In this document: piece by piece, positions 1 through 12,529 of the stretch
Layout: every line of letters starts with the position of its first letter
Position numbering within the stretch: position 1 is the first letter of the stretch
Assembly (NCBI GenBank): GCA_910589415.1
Contig: OU342635.1
Coordinates: forward strand, 4,960,001-5,024,000
Length of the DNA: 64,000 nt
DNA from: Malachius bipustulatus
Lineage: Eukaryota; Arthropoda; Insecta; Coleoptera; Melyridae
Reading direction: 5' to 3'
The notes under the pieces: generated by a model
What the model saw: the letters and a program-made list of their open reading frames with translations, nothing else
What the model was told of the DNA's origin: nothing
Database searches by the model: none
Position numbers and translations under genes: made by a program

Positions 1-2065
1 CCGGGAATTGACCCGCTCGATTTTTCTTTTATCTGGGGTCGTTACAAGGAGTTGGTGTATTATAAAGAATATTCCTGTTTGCAAAAATTGAGGAGGAAGT
101 TGGCGGAAACAATGTTTTTTTTAGAGCCTGACCGGCATTCTGAAATGTAATTTGGTTAGTCTGATTTATTCTAAATAAGAATTTTTTTTTCGAAAATTTA
201 ATTAATGATCTTTAAGGTAAAAATTAAATTCACTCCTTTCTTCAAAATATCTACCATCGTATGCGTATGCGTAATGAATTTTTTTTTGTCGAAAATCGTT
301 AAATTTTGCAACACCATCAAGACAATTTTCTGTTTAGAATAAATCGAGTCATCCGAAAAGTATTTTAAAATGGTGGTACACTGATTCTTTTACACCCGGT
401 ATCAATGACGTCAGATCCATTAATTGAACAACAATTAAGTTATCTGAACGATATTACCTCAGATGGTCTGATGAAGACAGAGACATCGACGTTTCGCTAT
501 AATTTCATCTCATAAGTCTGCCATATCAGTCAAGAACACACCAGGAGGAAAGAGAAAAGTAACGAACTTGAGGTATTATAGTCATATATGTACCTAGTAT
601 ATTATAAACATCGTACATGGCGTATTGTCATATTTTAAATTCCTACTTAGCTAAAAATGGACTTGTTTTATTATGGACAAATTAAAATTTCATTAATTAA
701 TTCATATTAGTGCTTAATCCAACTCAGTGGCGTCCAAGATTTTTTCTAATAAAATTGCCAAAGTAATTTCTTGATATTTTAATTTGGCTATAAAATGGTT
801 GTCGATTAAATTTAGTATAGGGCCGTTTTGAGAGATGCCCAGATTAAAAAAATCCCTAATATGAATTCTTGAAATTCTACTATACAAAACGCTGAACTAG
901 CAGGCCTTGGATTTTGTAGGAATGAGGCGTTTTTGCTCCAAAGATACAGATCATCAAGGTCTACAACTAAACATAATCCGGTTAAAATCGTACGATAAAC
1001 ATGAAGATTTTACCGGGTACAAGAAGAACAAAAATGGATCATCTTAATATAAGTAAAACAAAATTTCTTTTTGATGTTCTCAAGATGATAAAACTATGTC
1101 TATGACTATGTCATGAGGTTTTTAAAGGGCCATGTTGACTCATAAAGAGGTACCTACCATGACAAAGGCCCTTGTTATCTCGGTTTCGTTTGAAGTAGCT
1201 TATTAAAGAAACAACAAAGTATGTAATCGATTAATATGCAAATCTTCACCGATGCGTTGTAAAATTAACACATAAATTTAACACGTTTTCATTTCTGGTT
1301 TTTTAGGATTTTTTAATTAATGTGCATACAAAGCAGCTACGAAGATACGTGCAATATCCATTATTGACTGAACGTTATCATCAATAGCGGGCATAAATGG
1401 CAAACACGGGGCTCTGGATTAACTCTCCATAGAAATATATCTGAAAGTAGGCGTAACTAAAATTTGGAAATTTTGCAATTGAGCACTTTTATTTATTACT
1501 TATAATCTACACGTTTATAATTTTTTTCTAAGACGGCTTGATAATATGATTGGTAATTATTTACTTACTTATGCAATAGCAAAAGATAGCACATAATAAG
1601 GAAATATGATAAATAAAATACAGATGGTACTATGTATTATTACGAATATCTTGAACTTATCTTCGTTTGCCTTGGGTTTACTGCCGGCGTGCCTTATGGA
1701 CCTACAAATATTTCTGCAGTTTATATTATATCCTGTTACCAAACATGTTTATCATTGTGATATTGCGAGTAAAAATAAAAAAATACAAGTATACAGGCTG
1801 TCCCAGAATAAAGGTGACAAACTTCTAAGGTAGAATAATTATTTGATTTTAAGACAAAAAGTCTTGATGACCTACTCTCTGAATTGAGTATAAACGAAGA
1901 TACTTTATTTTTGTTCAATATTCCAAAAAAAATTAAATTTTTTTGTGTAACTCCAAAACGGTTGAATATTTACCTATGATTTTTTTTGTGTGGTTTTGCT
2001 ATTAATTAGTTTAAAATTACAGTAATAATTATTACATGTTTGTAATTTGAACTAGGGACGTACGA
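1..2065. other. Upstream flank, no gene recognised
   Basis: AT-rich sequence without a convincing coding region; the short ORFs near 1606-1918 look random. TACAGGCTGTCCCAG at about 1792 resembles the TA-CAGG ends of foldback elements elsewhere in the window, but I found no partner end. Confidence 0.5.
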
Positions 2066-3890
2066 TAGATAAGGGGCCAGTCACGCTTTCGAACAGGGAA
2101 AGAGACTTAAATTATACTTACCTAATTTCAGCAAAAGTTTTTTTCGTTATTCGGCTTGAATGGAAAATATTTGGTTTGTTTTTGTTAATAATAATATTAA
2201 TCTAACATTTCGGACCTTTTTATGCAAAACTTTAATTTTTTTTTTTCAGTTTATCAAGTCCCTAGCCGAAATCTTGCCTGGCATTATTATGAAATTCCGT
2301 TTTTTTTTTAGAAAAATTCCAACAGAAATTATTTTTTCATTTGGTTAAGACCTTAGCCGAAAGCGTGGCTACGGCCATTATTAAAAAAAATGGGTTTTGA
2401 TCAAAATATCAATAAAATTGTTTTTTTCAATTTAGTAAGTCCGTAACCGAAAGCGTAGCTGGCCTTTACTGAAAAATGTATTTTTTTTACAAGTTTTCAG
2501 CAAAAAGGATTTTCCAGTTTCTTATTCCGTGGCCGAAAGCGTGGCTGGCATTAGGTATTATGAAACTCCGCATTTTTAGAGATAAATTTCAACAAAAATT
2601 ATTTGTTCAGTTTCGTAACCCCGTAGCTGAAAGCGTGGCTGGCCTTTATTAAAAAATAATCGTTTTTTTTTTAATTTTCAGCAAAAAATGACTTTTCAGT
2701 TTTTAATAAAGTTCATGGCCGAAAGCGTGGCTGGTCATTATTATGAAATTTCGGGATTTTTTTAACAAAATTTCACTAAAAATTATTTTTTCAGTTTAGT
2801 AAATCTGTAGCTGAATGCGTGGCTGGCGATTATAAAAAATGTAGTTTTTTTTTACAAAATTGCAGAAAGTGTCTTATTACGTCCGTGACCGAAAGCGTGG
2901 CTGGCCATTATTATGAAATTTCGGGATTTTTTGATCAAAACTTCAGTAAAAATTATTTTTTCAGTTTAATACTTCTGTAGCTGAAAGCGTGGCTAATCAT
3001 TTATTATGAAATTTCGGCCTTTTTTGAGCCAATTTTCAGCAAAAATTATTTTTTCTGTTCATTCAGTCCGTAGCCGAAAGTACGAAAGCGTGGCTGGTCA
3101 TTAATACACAATTTCGTTTTTTTAACAAGTTTTCTGTAAAAATGATTTTTCAGTTTCTAATTATTAAGCTCGTAGCCGAAGGCGTGGCTGGTCATTATTG
3201 TGATATTTCACGATTTGTTGACCAAAATTTCAGGAAAAATAATTTTTTTCAGTTTCTTAGGTCCGTAGCCGAAAGACCCTACGAAAGCTTGGACGGTCAT
3301 TATTAATCAATTTCGTATTTTTTAACAAGTTTTCAGCTAAAATGATTTTTCAGTTTCTTATTAAGTCCGTAGCCGAAAGCGTGGCTGACCATTATAAAAA
3401 AAAAACGTTTTTTTTTTATAAAATTGCAGCAAATTTTTTTCTCAATTAATTAAGTTCGTAGTCGAATACCTTACGAAAGCGTGACTGATCATTATTAAAC
3501 AATTTCTTTTTTTAACGAGTTTTCAGCAAAAATGATTTTTAAGTTTCTAATTAAGTCAGAGCCGAAAGCGTGGCTGGCCATTATAAAAAAATTCTTTTTT
3601 ATTTTTTTATAAAAGTGCAGAAAAATTATTTTTCAGTTTCTAAAGTCTATGGCCGAAAGTACGAAAGCGTGGCTGGTCATTATTAATAAATTTCTTTTTT
3701 TTTAACAAGTTTTCAGCAAAAATGATTTTTTAGTTTCTTATTAAGTCCGTGGCCGAAAGCGTGGTGGTCATTACTGTGAAATTTCACGATTTGTTGAGCA
3801 AAATTTAATTTAATGACATTTAAGCCATTAATAACGAAATTTTTTTTTTGAAAATTATTCGAAGTCCCTCGCCGTGGCTAACTTTACTTG
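2066..3890. mobile_element. Satellite-filled inverted-repeat element, copy 1 (expanded)
   Basis: This is homologous to the element at 6593-7668. It starts with GGCCAGTCACGCTTTCG and shares the downstream lead-in (GGAAAATATTTGGTTTG ... TTTCGGACC or TTTTGGACC). It ends with CGCCGTGGCTAACTTTACTTG, matching the other copy's GCGTGGCTAACTTGACTTG. Between the ends are about 17 tandem units. The outermost left terminal bases and the target duplication seen in copy 2 are not recognisable here, so this copy is decayed at its left end. There is no transposase-like ORF. Confidence 0.65.
2250..3790. repeat. Tandem array, ~90-bp unit with GCCGAAAGCGTGGCTGGCC core
   Basis: The core GCCGAAAGCGTGGCTGG recurs at about 2256, 2349, 2443, 2531, 2627, 2718, 2810, 2887, 2980, 3074, 3175, 3268, 3370, 3461, 3562, 3651 and 3751, a mean spacing near 93 bases. 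Between cores is a T-rich spacer ending in TTTTTCAGTTT. Spacers tend to alternate between an ATTATGAAATTTCGG form and an ATTAAAAAATTTCG form, suggesting a ~185-bp dimer as the amplified unit. Several units (about 3074, 3268, 3461, 3651) carry a partly duplicated core, GAAAGTACGAAAGCG or similar. Confidence 0.85.
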
Positions 3891-5130
3891 GGTCATAAAG
3901 GTATAGGTTTTTCGGTAATGTTTTTCAATTTTTGTAAAATTTATAAATTTGACGTGAGGCTTCTTATTCCCTAGATCCCCCGACACGGAAAAATCTCTAA
4001 ATCTGGAATTAGTCACATTTCTTAGCGCTATGAGTTAATTTTTTTTTGTTTTAATTTTTTTTTGTATATGTGAAGATTGCTGAACTTTTACCTATCTAAT
4101 TGTACTGTTGAGAATTTACCTACCAAACCTTATGCCTTTTTATACCAGAAATAAACCAAAATTTATCCATTGGAGAGTAAAAAAGTTGGATCCTATCTAC
4201 CGTAGGTATGTCCCTGGTTTAAATTACACACACGTAATTATCGCTTTTACATTAGACTTATTAATTAATAGAAAAATAACACAAAAAATTTCATAAAAAA
4301 ATATTCAGCCATCCTGAGTTAAACAAAAAAAATATAATTCTTTTTTTTTGGTACCTTGTACACCCTGTAACTTCGTTAATACTCAATTTAGAGTGTTAAT
4401 TAGGACTTTTTTTTCATTAAGACCTTTTGTTATAAAATCAAGTACCTTAGAAGTTAAAACACTTTTTAAAATTTTTGCCTCTAAATCCATCTTGAATAAT
4501 AATTGTTTCTTGCAAAAAAAGACTCAAAATATGAACCGAGAGATTACTGAGCGTTCCTGCATGTTCCATCACAAATATTTGGTCGAGGGTTGACGCCTTC
4601 CCTTCACTGTGTTGATATTGCTTTCGAGGTTCCCCAGTTACCTATTTCTCTTTATTATTCAACTATATGCGGGAGCAGCTGGTCATGTATGTGAACGTTT
4701 TTTCTGTGAAACTGATCAGGGATAAGCGTGTTGTTATTCGATTTAGTCTCGGAAATTCGCTTGTACTGGCGGGAAAATACGTATAATGCAGGGAATTTTT
4801 TCCTGAGAATTCTTTTATTTATACGCACGTAATATTTCAATTCCGTGTGGCAACAAAAAGCGACCTCCAGTGGCGCGATTTTATCTGGCAAATGAATTTT
4901 GTGGAACAAAAAAAGTCAAAACATAATGCTTTCTTTTACATGTACCCAGGTTCTTATAGGTTTATTTATTTTTATTGGTCATTTAAAAAAATAGACAACA
5001 AAATTGCTCGTATTGTTTTGTTTAATCTTCACCGTCAAACTGTCTGCAGCCTTATAAAACCCCAATTCATTGAAATTGGCACTCGTATGTTCGAATTTTC
5101 ATAAAATGAAAAAAATTAAAAAATCCGATA
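3891..5130. other. Intergenic stretch, no gene recognised
   Basis: AT-rich DNA. The short ORFs around 4108-4909 show no family resemblance and overlap on both strands, as expected by chance. Nothing else identified. Confidence 0.4.
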
Positions 5131-5987
5131 GTGGCCACCAACAAATCCCGGGGATCCCCGGTCTCAAGTCGCCCCCGGCATTAATTTTCAAAAAGAAAAA
5201 TTTTCATTTTTCCACATTAAAAAAAAAAAACATGGTAAAATTTTTTATGGAGTGTGGATAAACGAATAATGCCTTGTGAATTTAATAAAAATTTGCGCGC
5301 ACTTAGGGGTGGCAAACCGGGTGAGTCATTGGAATGGTCACCGGGAATTTCTCAGGAACTAAGCGTCTCGTACAGCATCATGTTGATTTTATTTCAGGGA
5401 AAGGGGCCCTAAAAAATCGTTGGAAAATAGTTTAAAGCTTCTAAAATGACCGCTAGGGGGCGTAACAGTCACGACCAAATAAAAAATGGTAATTTTTTAA
5501 TTATTTTTCAAAATTTCATGAGTGTAATACTAAATTAATTAAATCAAAACTTTGGTTATTCAAATATTTATTATTCAGGGTAACCTCTATAGAATTTAAC
5601 AAGATTAGTCTCGTTACAAAGAATTTTCCTTCCTCTGCCGATTGTACTTTAAGAATTTTTCAATTTGTTAACACCGCAACCGCTAGAGGGCGTTATCTGA
5701 CATGTAATCAAATATCACGATTCTTCTAGAAAAAATTAAATGGAATGGTAAATTTATTTTTACATATAATAGTAACAGAGAAAATTAAATTTTTAAGGTG
5801 TAATTGAAAACCGCACCTGGATAACTGTCGCCCAACTGTAGATATCTTCCAGGAAAGTTGATTTCATGAATTTTTAAAGTATGGACCCAGCACGGATCTA
5901 ATGAAAATCATCCCTCTATTAAAATCTTTGAACTCCAAAAATGTTTACGGCGATCAAAAGTCTCCATGAACGTGAAGTAAATATGTA

Positions 5988-6335
5988 CAGGTGATGAAAA
6001 ATCGGCTATTTCCTTTTTTTTTCTGTTCACCGTTGGTAACGCCGTTATTATTGGAGCTATGAAGGAGCAAACGTCGTTCATTACAGTGGTGGAAACAGAA
6101 AAATAATTAAAAGTTCCCGGTTTTTTATATTCCCGTCCTATTTTGATATCCGAAAATTGCGTTTTTGGGAATGAAGTGAACTTTAAATTGTTTTTATGTT
6201 TCCACCACTGTAAGAATAAGCGACAAAAATTATTCATGTTTGTTGATTGAACCAACTTCATAGCTCCAATAATAACGAAGTTACCAATGGTGAAGGGAAA
6301 AAATCGAAAAAAGCAGAATTTTCATCACCCGCCTG
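5988..6335. mobile_element. Foldback element with TA-CAGG ends (MITE-like)
   Basis: The left half (CAGGTGATGAAAAATCG ... TTATTATTGGAGCTATG ... ACAGTGGTGGAAAC) is repeated inverted in the right half (GTTTCCACCACTGT ... CATAGCTCCAATAATAA ... TTTTCATCACCCGCCTG). Each end abuts TA (5986-5987 and 6336-6337), consistent with a TA target duplication of the Tc1/mariner type. The arms are about 145 bases with a short centre. The 117-codon minus-strand ORF here is only the palindrome read through. Confidence 0.6.
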
Positions 6336-6592
6336 TATAGGTAGGTACATTTTTAAAATGATTTTGACATACGATTTTTTTGGGCCACTTACCCTGAAAA
6401 AATTTTTTCTCGAGGCTGTAGGTACGACGCTTAGTTTCTAAAATATTTCCTTTGACCATTCCGGTACATATCTATCTGCTATTATTATAGTGCTGTGGGT
6501 ATAGGTAGCTACCTGTATACTATTTCATGTGGGTATCCCTGAAAAAAAGAAATCAGATAAAGCAACGAAAGAATAACCTCATCTCACCAAGC

Positions 6593-7668
6593 ACTCAAGT
6601 CAAGTTAACCATGCACGCTTTGGTCAGCAACGCTTTCGGCCAGGGAGAGGGTTTTCGTCTTTTTTTTTTTTTTCGCTCTTTACAACTTAAATGGAAAATA
6701 CTCGTATTTGGTTTGTTTTTGTTGGATAATAATATTATTCTAACATTTTGGACCTTTTTCAGTATATTTTCATATTCAGTCTGTGGTCGAAAGCGTGGCT
6801 GGCCATTATTATAAAATCTTAGCCTTTTTTTAGTAAATTTCCGTAAAAATGATTTCTTCAGTATCGTAAGTTTGTGACCGAATGTCCGAAAGCCATTATA
6901 CAATTTCGATTTTTTTTTCTGCAAAATTTCAGCGAAAATGATTTCAGTTTCGTAAGTTCGTGGCCGAAATCGTGGCTGGCCATTATTATGAAATTTCAGA
7001 CTTTTTTTAGCAAAAATTTCTCAAAAACAATTTTCTTACGCCCGTGACCGAAAGCGTAGCTCGCCATTATATTATGAAATTTCGGACTTTTTCGAGTACA
7101 ATAATTGATCCAATAACGATTTTTTCAGTTTTGTATGTTCGTGGTCGACTGACCGAAAGCGTGAATGGCCATTATTTTGAAGTTTGGGACTTTTTTGAGC
7201 AAAATTTCCGCAAAAACTATTTCTTCAGTTTCCCAATCCAGTCGTGGCTGACTGGACCGAAAGCGTGGCTGACCATTAGTCTAAAACTTCGAATTTTTTT
7301 CTGCAAAATTTTATCAGAAATGATTTTTTCAGTTTCGTAAGTTCGTGGCCGAAAGCGTGTCTGGCTATTATTATGAAGTTTCCGACTTTTTTGAGAAAAT
7401 TTTCAGTAAAAATGTTTTTTCAGTTTATTAAGCCGTGCATAGCCGAAAGCGTGGCTGGCCATGGCGTATCAATAATTACGATTTTTTCAGTTTACTATGA
7501 TTTTCATTGGGTGAAATTTCATATTATTTTTATTGTCGATAAACAAAATAAATATTTTTCATTTAAATCGTATATAACGAAAAAAAATTGCTGAACATTA
7601 TTCAAAGTCCATCTTCCTGGCTTGTCCGAAAGTGTGGCTGGCCGAAGCGTGGCTAACTTGACTTGTGT
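6593..7668. mobile_element. Non-autonomous TIR element with 9-bp target duplication, satellite-filled (copy 2)
   Basis: The left end ACTCAAGTCAAGTTAACC and the reverse complement of the right end ACACAAGTCAAGTTAGCC form terminal inverted repeats that continue, with gaps, into GCTTTCGGCC-like sequence. TCACCAAGC flanks both sides exactly (6584-6592 and 7669-7677), a 9-bp target duplication. Nine-base duplications are typical of Mutator-like elements, so that superfamily is the best guess, by duplication size only. The 1,076-bp interior is a tandem array with no transposase. Confidence 0.7.
6780..7465. repeat. Tandem array inside TIR element copy 2
   Basis: The same ~90-bp unit as at 2250-3790, with cores near 6787, 6879, 6964, 7047, 7150, 7257, 7349 and 7443. 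Some units carry a short core duplication (TGACTGGACCGAAAGCG near 7250). The ORF at 7044-7340 is open only because the unit lacks stops in one phase. Confidence 0.8.
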
Positions 7669-8199
7669 TCACCAAGCGGGTTCTAAACTTTTCTATTTTG
7701 AAGTTCTTTCTCGAACCTCCATCATGCTCTAACAGCCGACTAAAAACAAAAAAAATGAAAATATGGAAACAACACTGGAAATAGCACATTGATGATAGTT
7801 CATGTTCAGTTCCTTTTTGCACGATCAGTCATTTTTGATTTGTTAAAATTTAGACAACGTGATGGTAGGAATAACGAAGAAAATGAATGACGCACCTTCA
7901 CCAGCGTCCTCTAACAAATCCCGGGCTTCCCCGGTCTCAACTCGGCCGCGGTGTGTCCAACACAATCTTTACAGTGAGTGGTAAAATAAAAATATTCGAA
8001 ATATTCAAAAATAACAAATTAGGATTAGGTACTTATTTGAATAATGGTTTGGATCGTGGGAAAAAATGTTATAATAACGTGGAACGGTTAGGGAGTCAAG
8101 TAATTGTCTTGGATCAAACAGAACCACCTGCTGTTATTAATTTTTCTTGTTTTATGAATTTATTACGTAGGTAGGTAATATTTCCGCATAAATCACTTC

Positions 8200-8262
8200 A
8201 CTACTACTAGGTAGTAGTAGTAGTAGTAGTAGTCGTAGTAGTACCTATAATAGTAGGTAGTA
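8200..8262. repeat. TAG trinucleotide microsatellite
   Basis: Interrupted (TAG)n with embedded GTAGGTAG and ACCTATAATAG variants, 240 bases upstream of the probable exon 1. Confidence 0.85.
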
Positions 8263-8503
8263 CAAAAATGGCAATGGTAATGAAAAGTTGTTTTAAAACT
8301 GATAAAAATAATTATACCGGTTCATTCTGTAAACAATTATTCGTCAATTAACTTCTCTAAGCTCCTCTAAGCTCCTGGACGTAATAGTTTCAAACTGAGA
8401 ACTTGAAATATCGGTGTATCTGTATTTGATATATTTTAGATGGTTAATAATTTTGAGGTCATGCTGGTCATGAATACTAAAACATAATCTCCTTGTTTTG
8501 CAG

Positions 8504-8697
8504 AGCACAGAAGTGAAGAGTAACCAAGCTTCGTTCCTCGTTCCTCGATTACTTATATTATTGTTGTAGTCACTCACTCACACTAGTCGGCAGATAGACA
8601 AGCATATGATCGAGTGGGGCAACGAGAAGCAGCTGTTTCACATTCTACTCAGTACTCAGGTGTTGGTGTTGGTGCTGGTGCTCCAGACAGCTCAACC
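8504..8697 (+). other. Probable 5' untranslated part of exon 1
   Basis: A pyrimidine-rich tract ending CCTTGTTTTGCAG (AG at 8502-8503) looks like a splice acceptor, with a branch-like TACTAAAA about 25 bases upstream. This suggests that the exon carrying the start codon begins near 8504 and that one or more untranslated exons and the promoter lie further upstream. I found no convincing promoter for the gene in the window. Alternatively transcription starts within this leader. A short GTGTTGGTGTTGGTGCTGG repeat precedes the start codon. Confidence 0.45.
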
Positions 8698-8767
8698 ATG
8701 CGTGGAGGAAGCACGTTGGGTCATATGTTCACAGGCACATTGCCCCAGCTGATACCGGCTCTCACAG
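8698..8767 (+). CDS. Tret1-like sugar transporter, coding exon 1 (N-terminus)
   Basis: This is the first coding exon of the transporter whose body lies at 50751-52219. ATG at 8698 opens 23 codons (MRGGSTLGHMFTGTLPQLIP, then ALT) plus one base, and stops at a consensus donor CACAG|GTAAGG. The extra G joins CA at 50751-50752 to make an Ala codon, so the junction reads LPQLIPALT-A-TCGALSDGMQYGW, the expected start of helix 1 in insect Tret1-like proteins. The ATG has A at -3. Upstream the frame stays open to a stop at 8584 but has no other ATG, so 8698 is the start unless a coding exon lies further upstream. The exon is too short for simple ORF finding. The main uncertainty is whether transcripts use exactly this donor. 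Confidence 0.85.
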
Positions 8768-8779
8768 GTAAGGGCGATA

Positions 8780-11340
8780 CAGTGAAATGATTTTTTTGTG
8801 CATCAAACATTTTTCTAACTGGAATCGAGGAGATTCCTTTTAAGTGCAAAATTGTCGCGAGTTCCAACTAAACGCAAGAATATTTTTTTCTGGGTGATTT
8901 AACGTGTGTATTTTGCAAAAGGACGGGCTTTGCTTAATTTATAACTTTTTGGAATAAAACCCCGAATGAACCATTCCAATTTAAAACAAAAACTAAGCAT
9001 TTTTTTATACCTGCGTTCCTGCGTAGCGTAGTAGTAACTTTATAGTCATGAAGGAACTCCAAGACTTTATGGCTACACAAACTCATACCACGTGGTGATG
9101 GTGAGCCACGTGCTTTAATGCAGAGGTGCCCAACATTTTTTCTCGTAAACCACTTGCTATGATTTTCGATTTTGCGTACACCCCTTGCTTAGCTAATACT
9201 TAATTTTTGCAAATTGGCCAAAAAATCTGTTTTTAACAGCTGCGGTTTTTAACAAGAACAAAATAATGTGTTTGTCTTTATTATAATAAATTGGCAATAA
9301 GATTGCCACCTTTTGAAAAAAACCCTACAACAAGCCCTACAAGGTCAAACTACAAAAGTAGGCCCGCAAGTGCGTCGCAGGTGATTTTTTTTTAATTTGT
9401 AGGTTTAAAATTCGAACTCCAATAGAAATTTTTTGGAAAATTTAGTTTCTAGGTATTTAATTTTTTTTACGAAAAAATAGGGTTTTGTTGGGTTAAAAAA
9501 GCACAAAAAATGGGTTTTGGTTCCCACTAACTTTTTTTTTAATCGCGAGGACTTTTTAGTTAATTTTACTTTTTGGGAATGAAATTTGATGCTCTAATAG
9601 GGCTGTCTGTGAAAGGATCTAACAAAGACCTACCACATTAAAATATTTCGATTTAAGTAAACTTGCCTATTTTGGGCTGGTCAATAAGTTACCATTTTGA
9701 AATATTTTCTTATTAGGCTTATTAGGTCTGCGATTTTGCTAAAATTTGGTACCAAGGCATAATAATAGTGGGTACCTATAAAAAATACCCACCTATCGTG
9801 TTATAGGACAAAAACCCAAATTAAAATTATAATTAACATCAATCCATAGGCGTAGAACTATAGGCTTTTTAAAATTAATTGCACATTTTGTTTTTTTGGT
9901 ATTAATTGCACACTAAACTCCATTTTTGTCATTGGCGTAGAAATGGTAAATGTGTACTTATTAAAGAAGTCCTCTGCGCAAAAAAATGACGTTATATTAA
10001 TTTTGGTATTTTCTTAAGAGTTTTTTGTCTCATAGAACTATGCCAACCTACCAAATTCCATAAAATTGCGAAACCCGTTTTAAATTTACAATAAAATATT
10101 TTTCAAAATTTCAAGGGCACCCTAACTAAGCAAATCGACTTATTTTGATTTGGGGAATATGTGGTGGGTTTTTCTTTGGTGTTTGGTTTTGGTAGGTGGT
10201 TGCAGGGTATCTGTTTTTACAGCCGATCCTGCAACGTATGACCCATTATTGCATATTTTATTTATTTTTTTGCAAGTAAATATTATGCTTGTTTGTAAGG
10301 TATTTGAAATCTATTATTTCATATAATTAATATTGCTTTTCGACCGGTTTTCATGTTGCAAATTCTTGAGATTTGTAGGTACTGGAATTCCCAGTATAAA
10401 TCAAATAGGTACCTACGTTAGTTAAATTTTTAGCGATTTCTAGTTGCCTTGGGTTCATTTAATTTTTTGTAAAATAAATATCATCAAGTGTTCATTTTGT
10501 AACACTTTTGCAGAAGATCATGCATGGAAAGTTCAACGCACGTCTTAGCTTGCATCACATCCTTAAATTATATTCATAAAAGCAGGCGGCGGCATCTGAA
10601 ATGCAAAATGCAACAAACCAATCGCGTTGATCGTTCATTAATCAAAAATCAAGTAGGTATCCCTAATAGGGAATTAGCCTGCGGTTTTTGACGGAGAGGA
10701 GCAGGAGCCGGTCAATAATTTATTGATGCGTGTAGACTTTCACGGCTGGCTTCAACTGAAATCATAATTGATTCCGAGCTGTTTTGTCATGGTCTCCATT
10801 TTCAAATCTCCATGGACCACGGAAAAACAAAGATATGAAACAAATTATCTAAGTAATATGAGATATATTAATTGGAGATAATACAAAGAATTTTTTACGC
10901 ATAGCTGCTCTTAACGGTTCCATGAAAATTACTTCAAGGTTACCCAATTAGCTCGACTCTAGTTTTTCATTTTTGATATGTAAATGCAGGCCTCGATGCA
11001 AGCCAAGTTATGTAAAAGCAGTTTTGTGCTAATTTTGTTCCACTTTATAAAGAGATTTTCTTTTTGCATTGATTCGAATTTGGGGAATATAAATATGAAT
11101 GATCTGGTTGAGTTCCTAGAATAATTTCCAGTAATAAGGTTAGTGGGGTGCCATAATTTTATAGGTGCCATTAAAAGATGTGTGTTTAAACTTTTGTCAA
11201 ACAGAAAATATCGTCAAATCAGAAATTGGTTGATGTTTCTGTGCATGGAAACTTGCCACATACTGTTTGGGAAAGGTGCCCACTTCTATCTATCCAGGGA
11301 CACTTCTTGTGCAAGAATTGTTATCCAGAAGAAATAAAAA
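8780..11340. other. First part of the long intron, nothing recognised
   Basis: AT-rich sequence with GGTACCTA-type short motifs. I saw no coding homology, inverted repeat or tandem array that I could support. Confidence 0.4.
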
Positions 11341-11345
11341 AAAAA

Positions 11346-11953
11346 TGAGAGCGATCGGTTTAATATTAAGAGAGAAACCCCCCCAAAATGCGTTTTTTTC
11401 TCCAAAATTCGTAACGTCGTTTTTGTTATGAGTTGTAGTGCAGGCTCTTTGCGAGATAATTGATATTGATAGACACTTTCTGTGTGCAAAATTCAGACGC
11501 TATTGGATAATTCGTTTTCGCCGAGTTTTCACGTAATTTCAATCAGAAATTCTTCATACCATATTTTACAGCTAGACTAGATGCTCTGGAGATTTTGTTC
11601 AGCTATAAAACCTTGTTTGCCATTTGAATTCTGAAAAAATGATAAAAATTGCGCGCAAACATGGAGTTAAATCGGCCGAGCGCACGAGAGTGGTTCCTGG
11701 CTGATTCTGCTGTTCTATTCCTACTCCCCGCGCTTTCGGCCGTTTTCTTTCATGTTTGCGCGCAATTTTACCCATTTTCCAGCAATTAAAAGGAAACTGA
11801 GGATTGAAGTTTCAAGTAGATACCTATTAATATCGACTATCTCGCCAAGAGCCTGCACTAAAACTTAAAAAATGACAACGTTACGAATTTTTGAAAAACG
11901 CATTTTTTCCTTTTTGTGGGAGTATCTCCCTTAATAATGAACTGATCGGGATG
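11346..11953. mobile_element. Foldback element with ~200-300-bp inverted arms
   Basis: The left arm (CGATCGGTTTAATATTAAG ... AATTCGTAACGTCGTTTTTG ... GTGCAGGCTCTTTGCGAGAT) returns inverted in the right arm (ATCTCGCCAAGAGCCTGCAC ... CAACGTTACGAATTTTTG ... CTTAATAATGAACTGATCGG). The innermost arms AATTGCGCGCAAACATG at ~11648 and CATGTTTGCGCGCAATT at ~11752 are a near-perfect pair. No ORF and no clear target duplication. Confidence 0.65.
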
Positions 11954-12529
11954 TTTCAGCTCTCCTTTTCTTCGTATCTTATTTATCTGCAATTCGTATA
12001 TTGTGACCATTTAGATTTCCCCATCAGTTTTTATTTTATAAGCATTACTCGAGTGAAAAATTGGTCAATTAAAAAAAACCTCTATTTGATTGGTTTAACA
12101 TGCCAAATAGGTAGAGTTATTCAATTGGTTTCCCGAAATTTACGACATTTTTTAAACCTGAAATCGCATCAGGAAGGGTGGAGAAGATTTCAGTTCAATC
12201 ACCTCTTAAATTCTTACTTAAGTAATTTTATTTCCCTATGTCGCTATAAAGCACTGTCAGGTGAAAAAGTGAATACACTCTTTTGAGACGTAATTTCTCG
12301 AGAATAGAGAGATTAGAGCGCTAAGACAAACTTCTTCATTGTCTTTCGTTCATCCCTTATATTGTAGATTTTGATAATGTAATTTTTTTTTGCACCCCTG
12401 ATCATTTAGTTCATATTTTTTTACCAGTGGTGGCTTTTGAGATGAAGTGAGTGAAGTGCCGCTTCAACCATTTCTAAATAAAAAATCTTTTTCCGTTTTT
12501 CTTAAAATTAATTAGGTTGATTTTTTTTG

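Noticed and set aside
2250..3790. CRISPR array
   Set aside because: Units are tandem and degenerate with similar spacers in a eukaryotic context; this is satellite DNA.
5908..6261. 117-codon minus-strand ORF as a gene
   Set aside because: It lies across the foldback element at 5988-6335 and has no recognisable domain.
7044..7594. ORFs within the satellite array
   Set aside because: Periodic reading frames from the tandem unit, with no protein-like composition.
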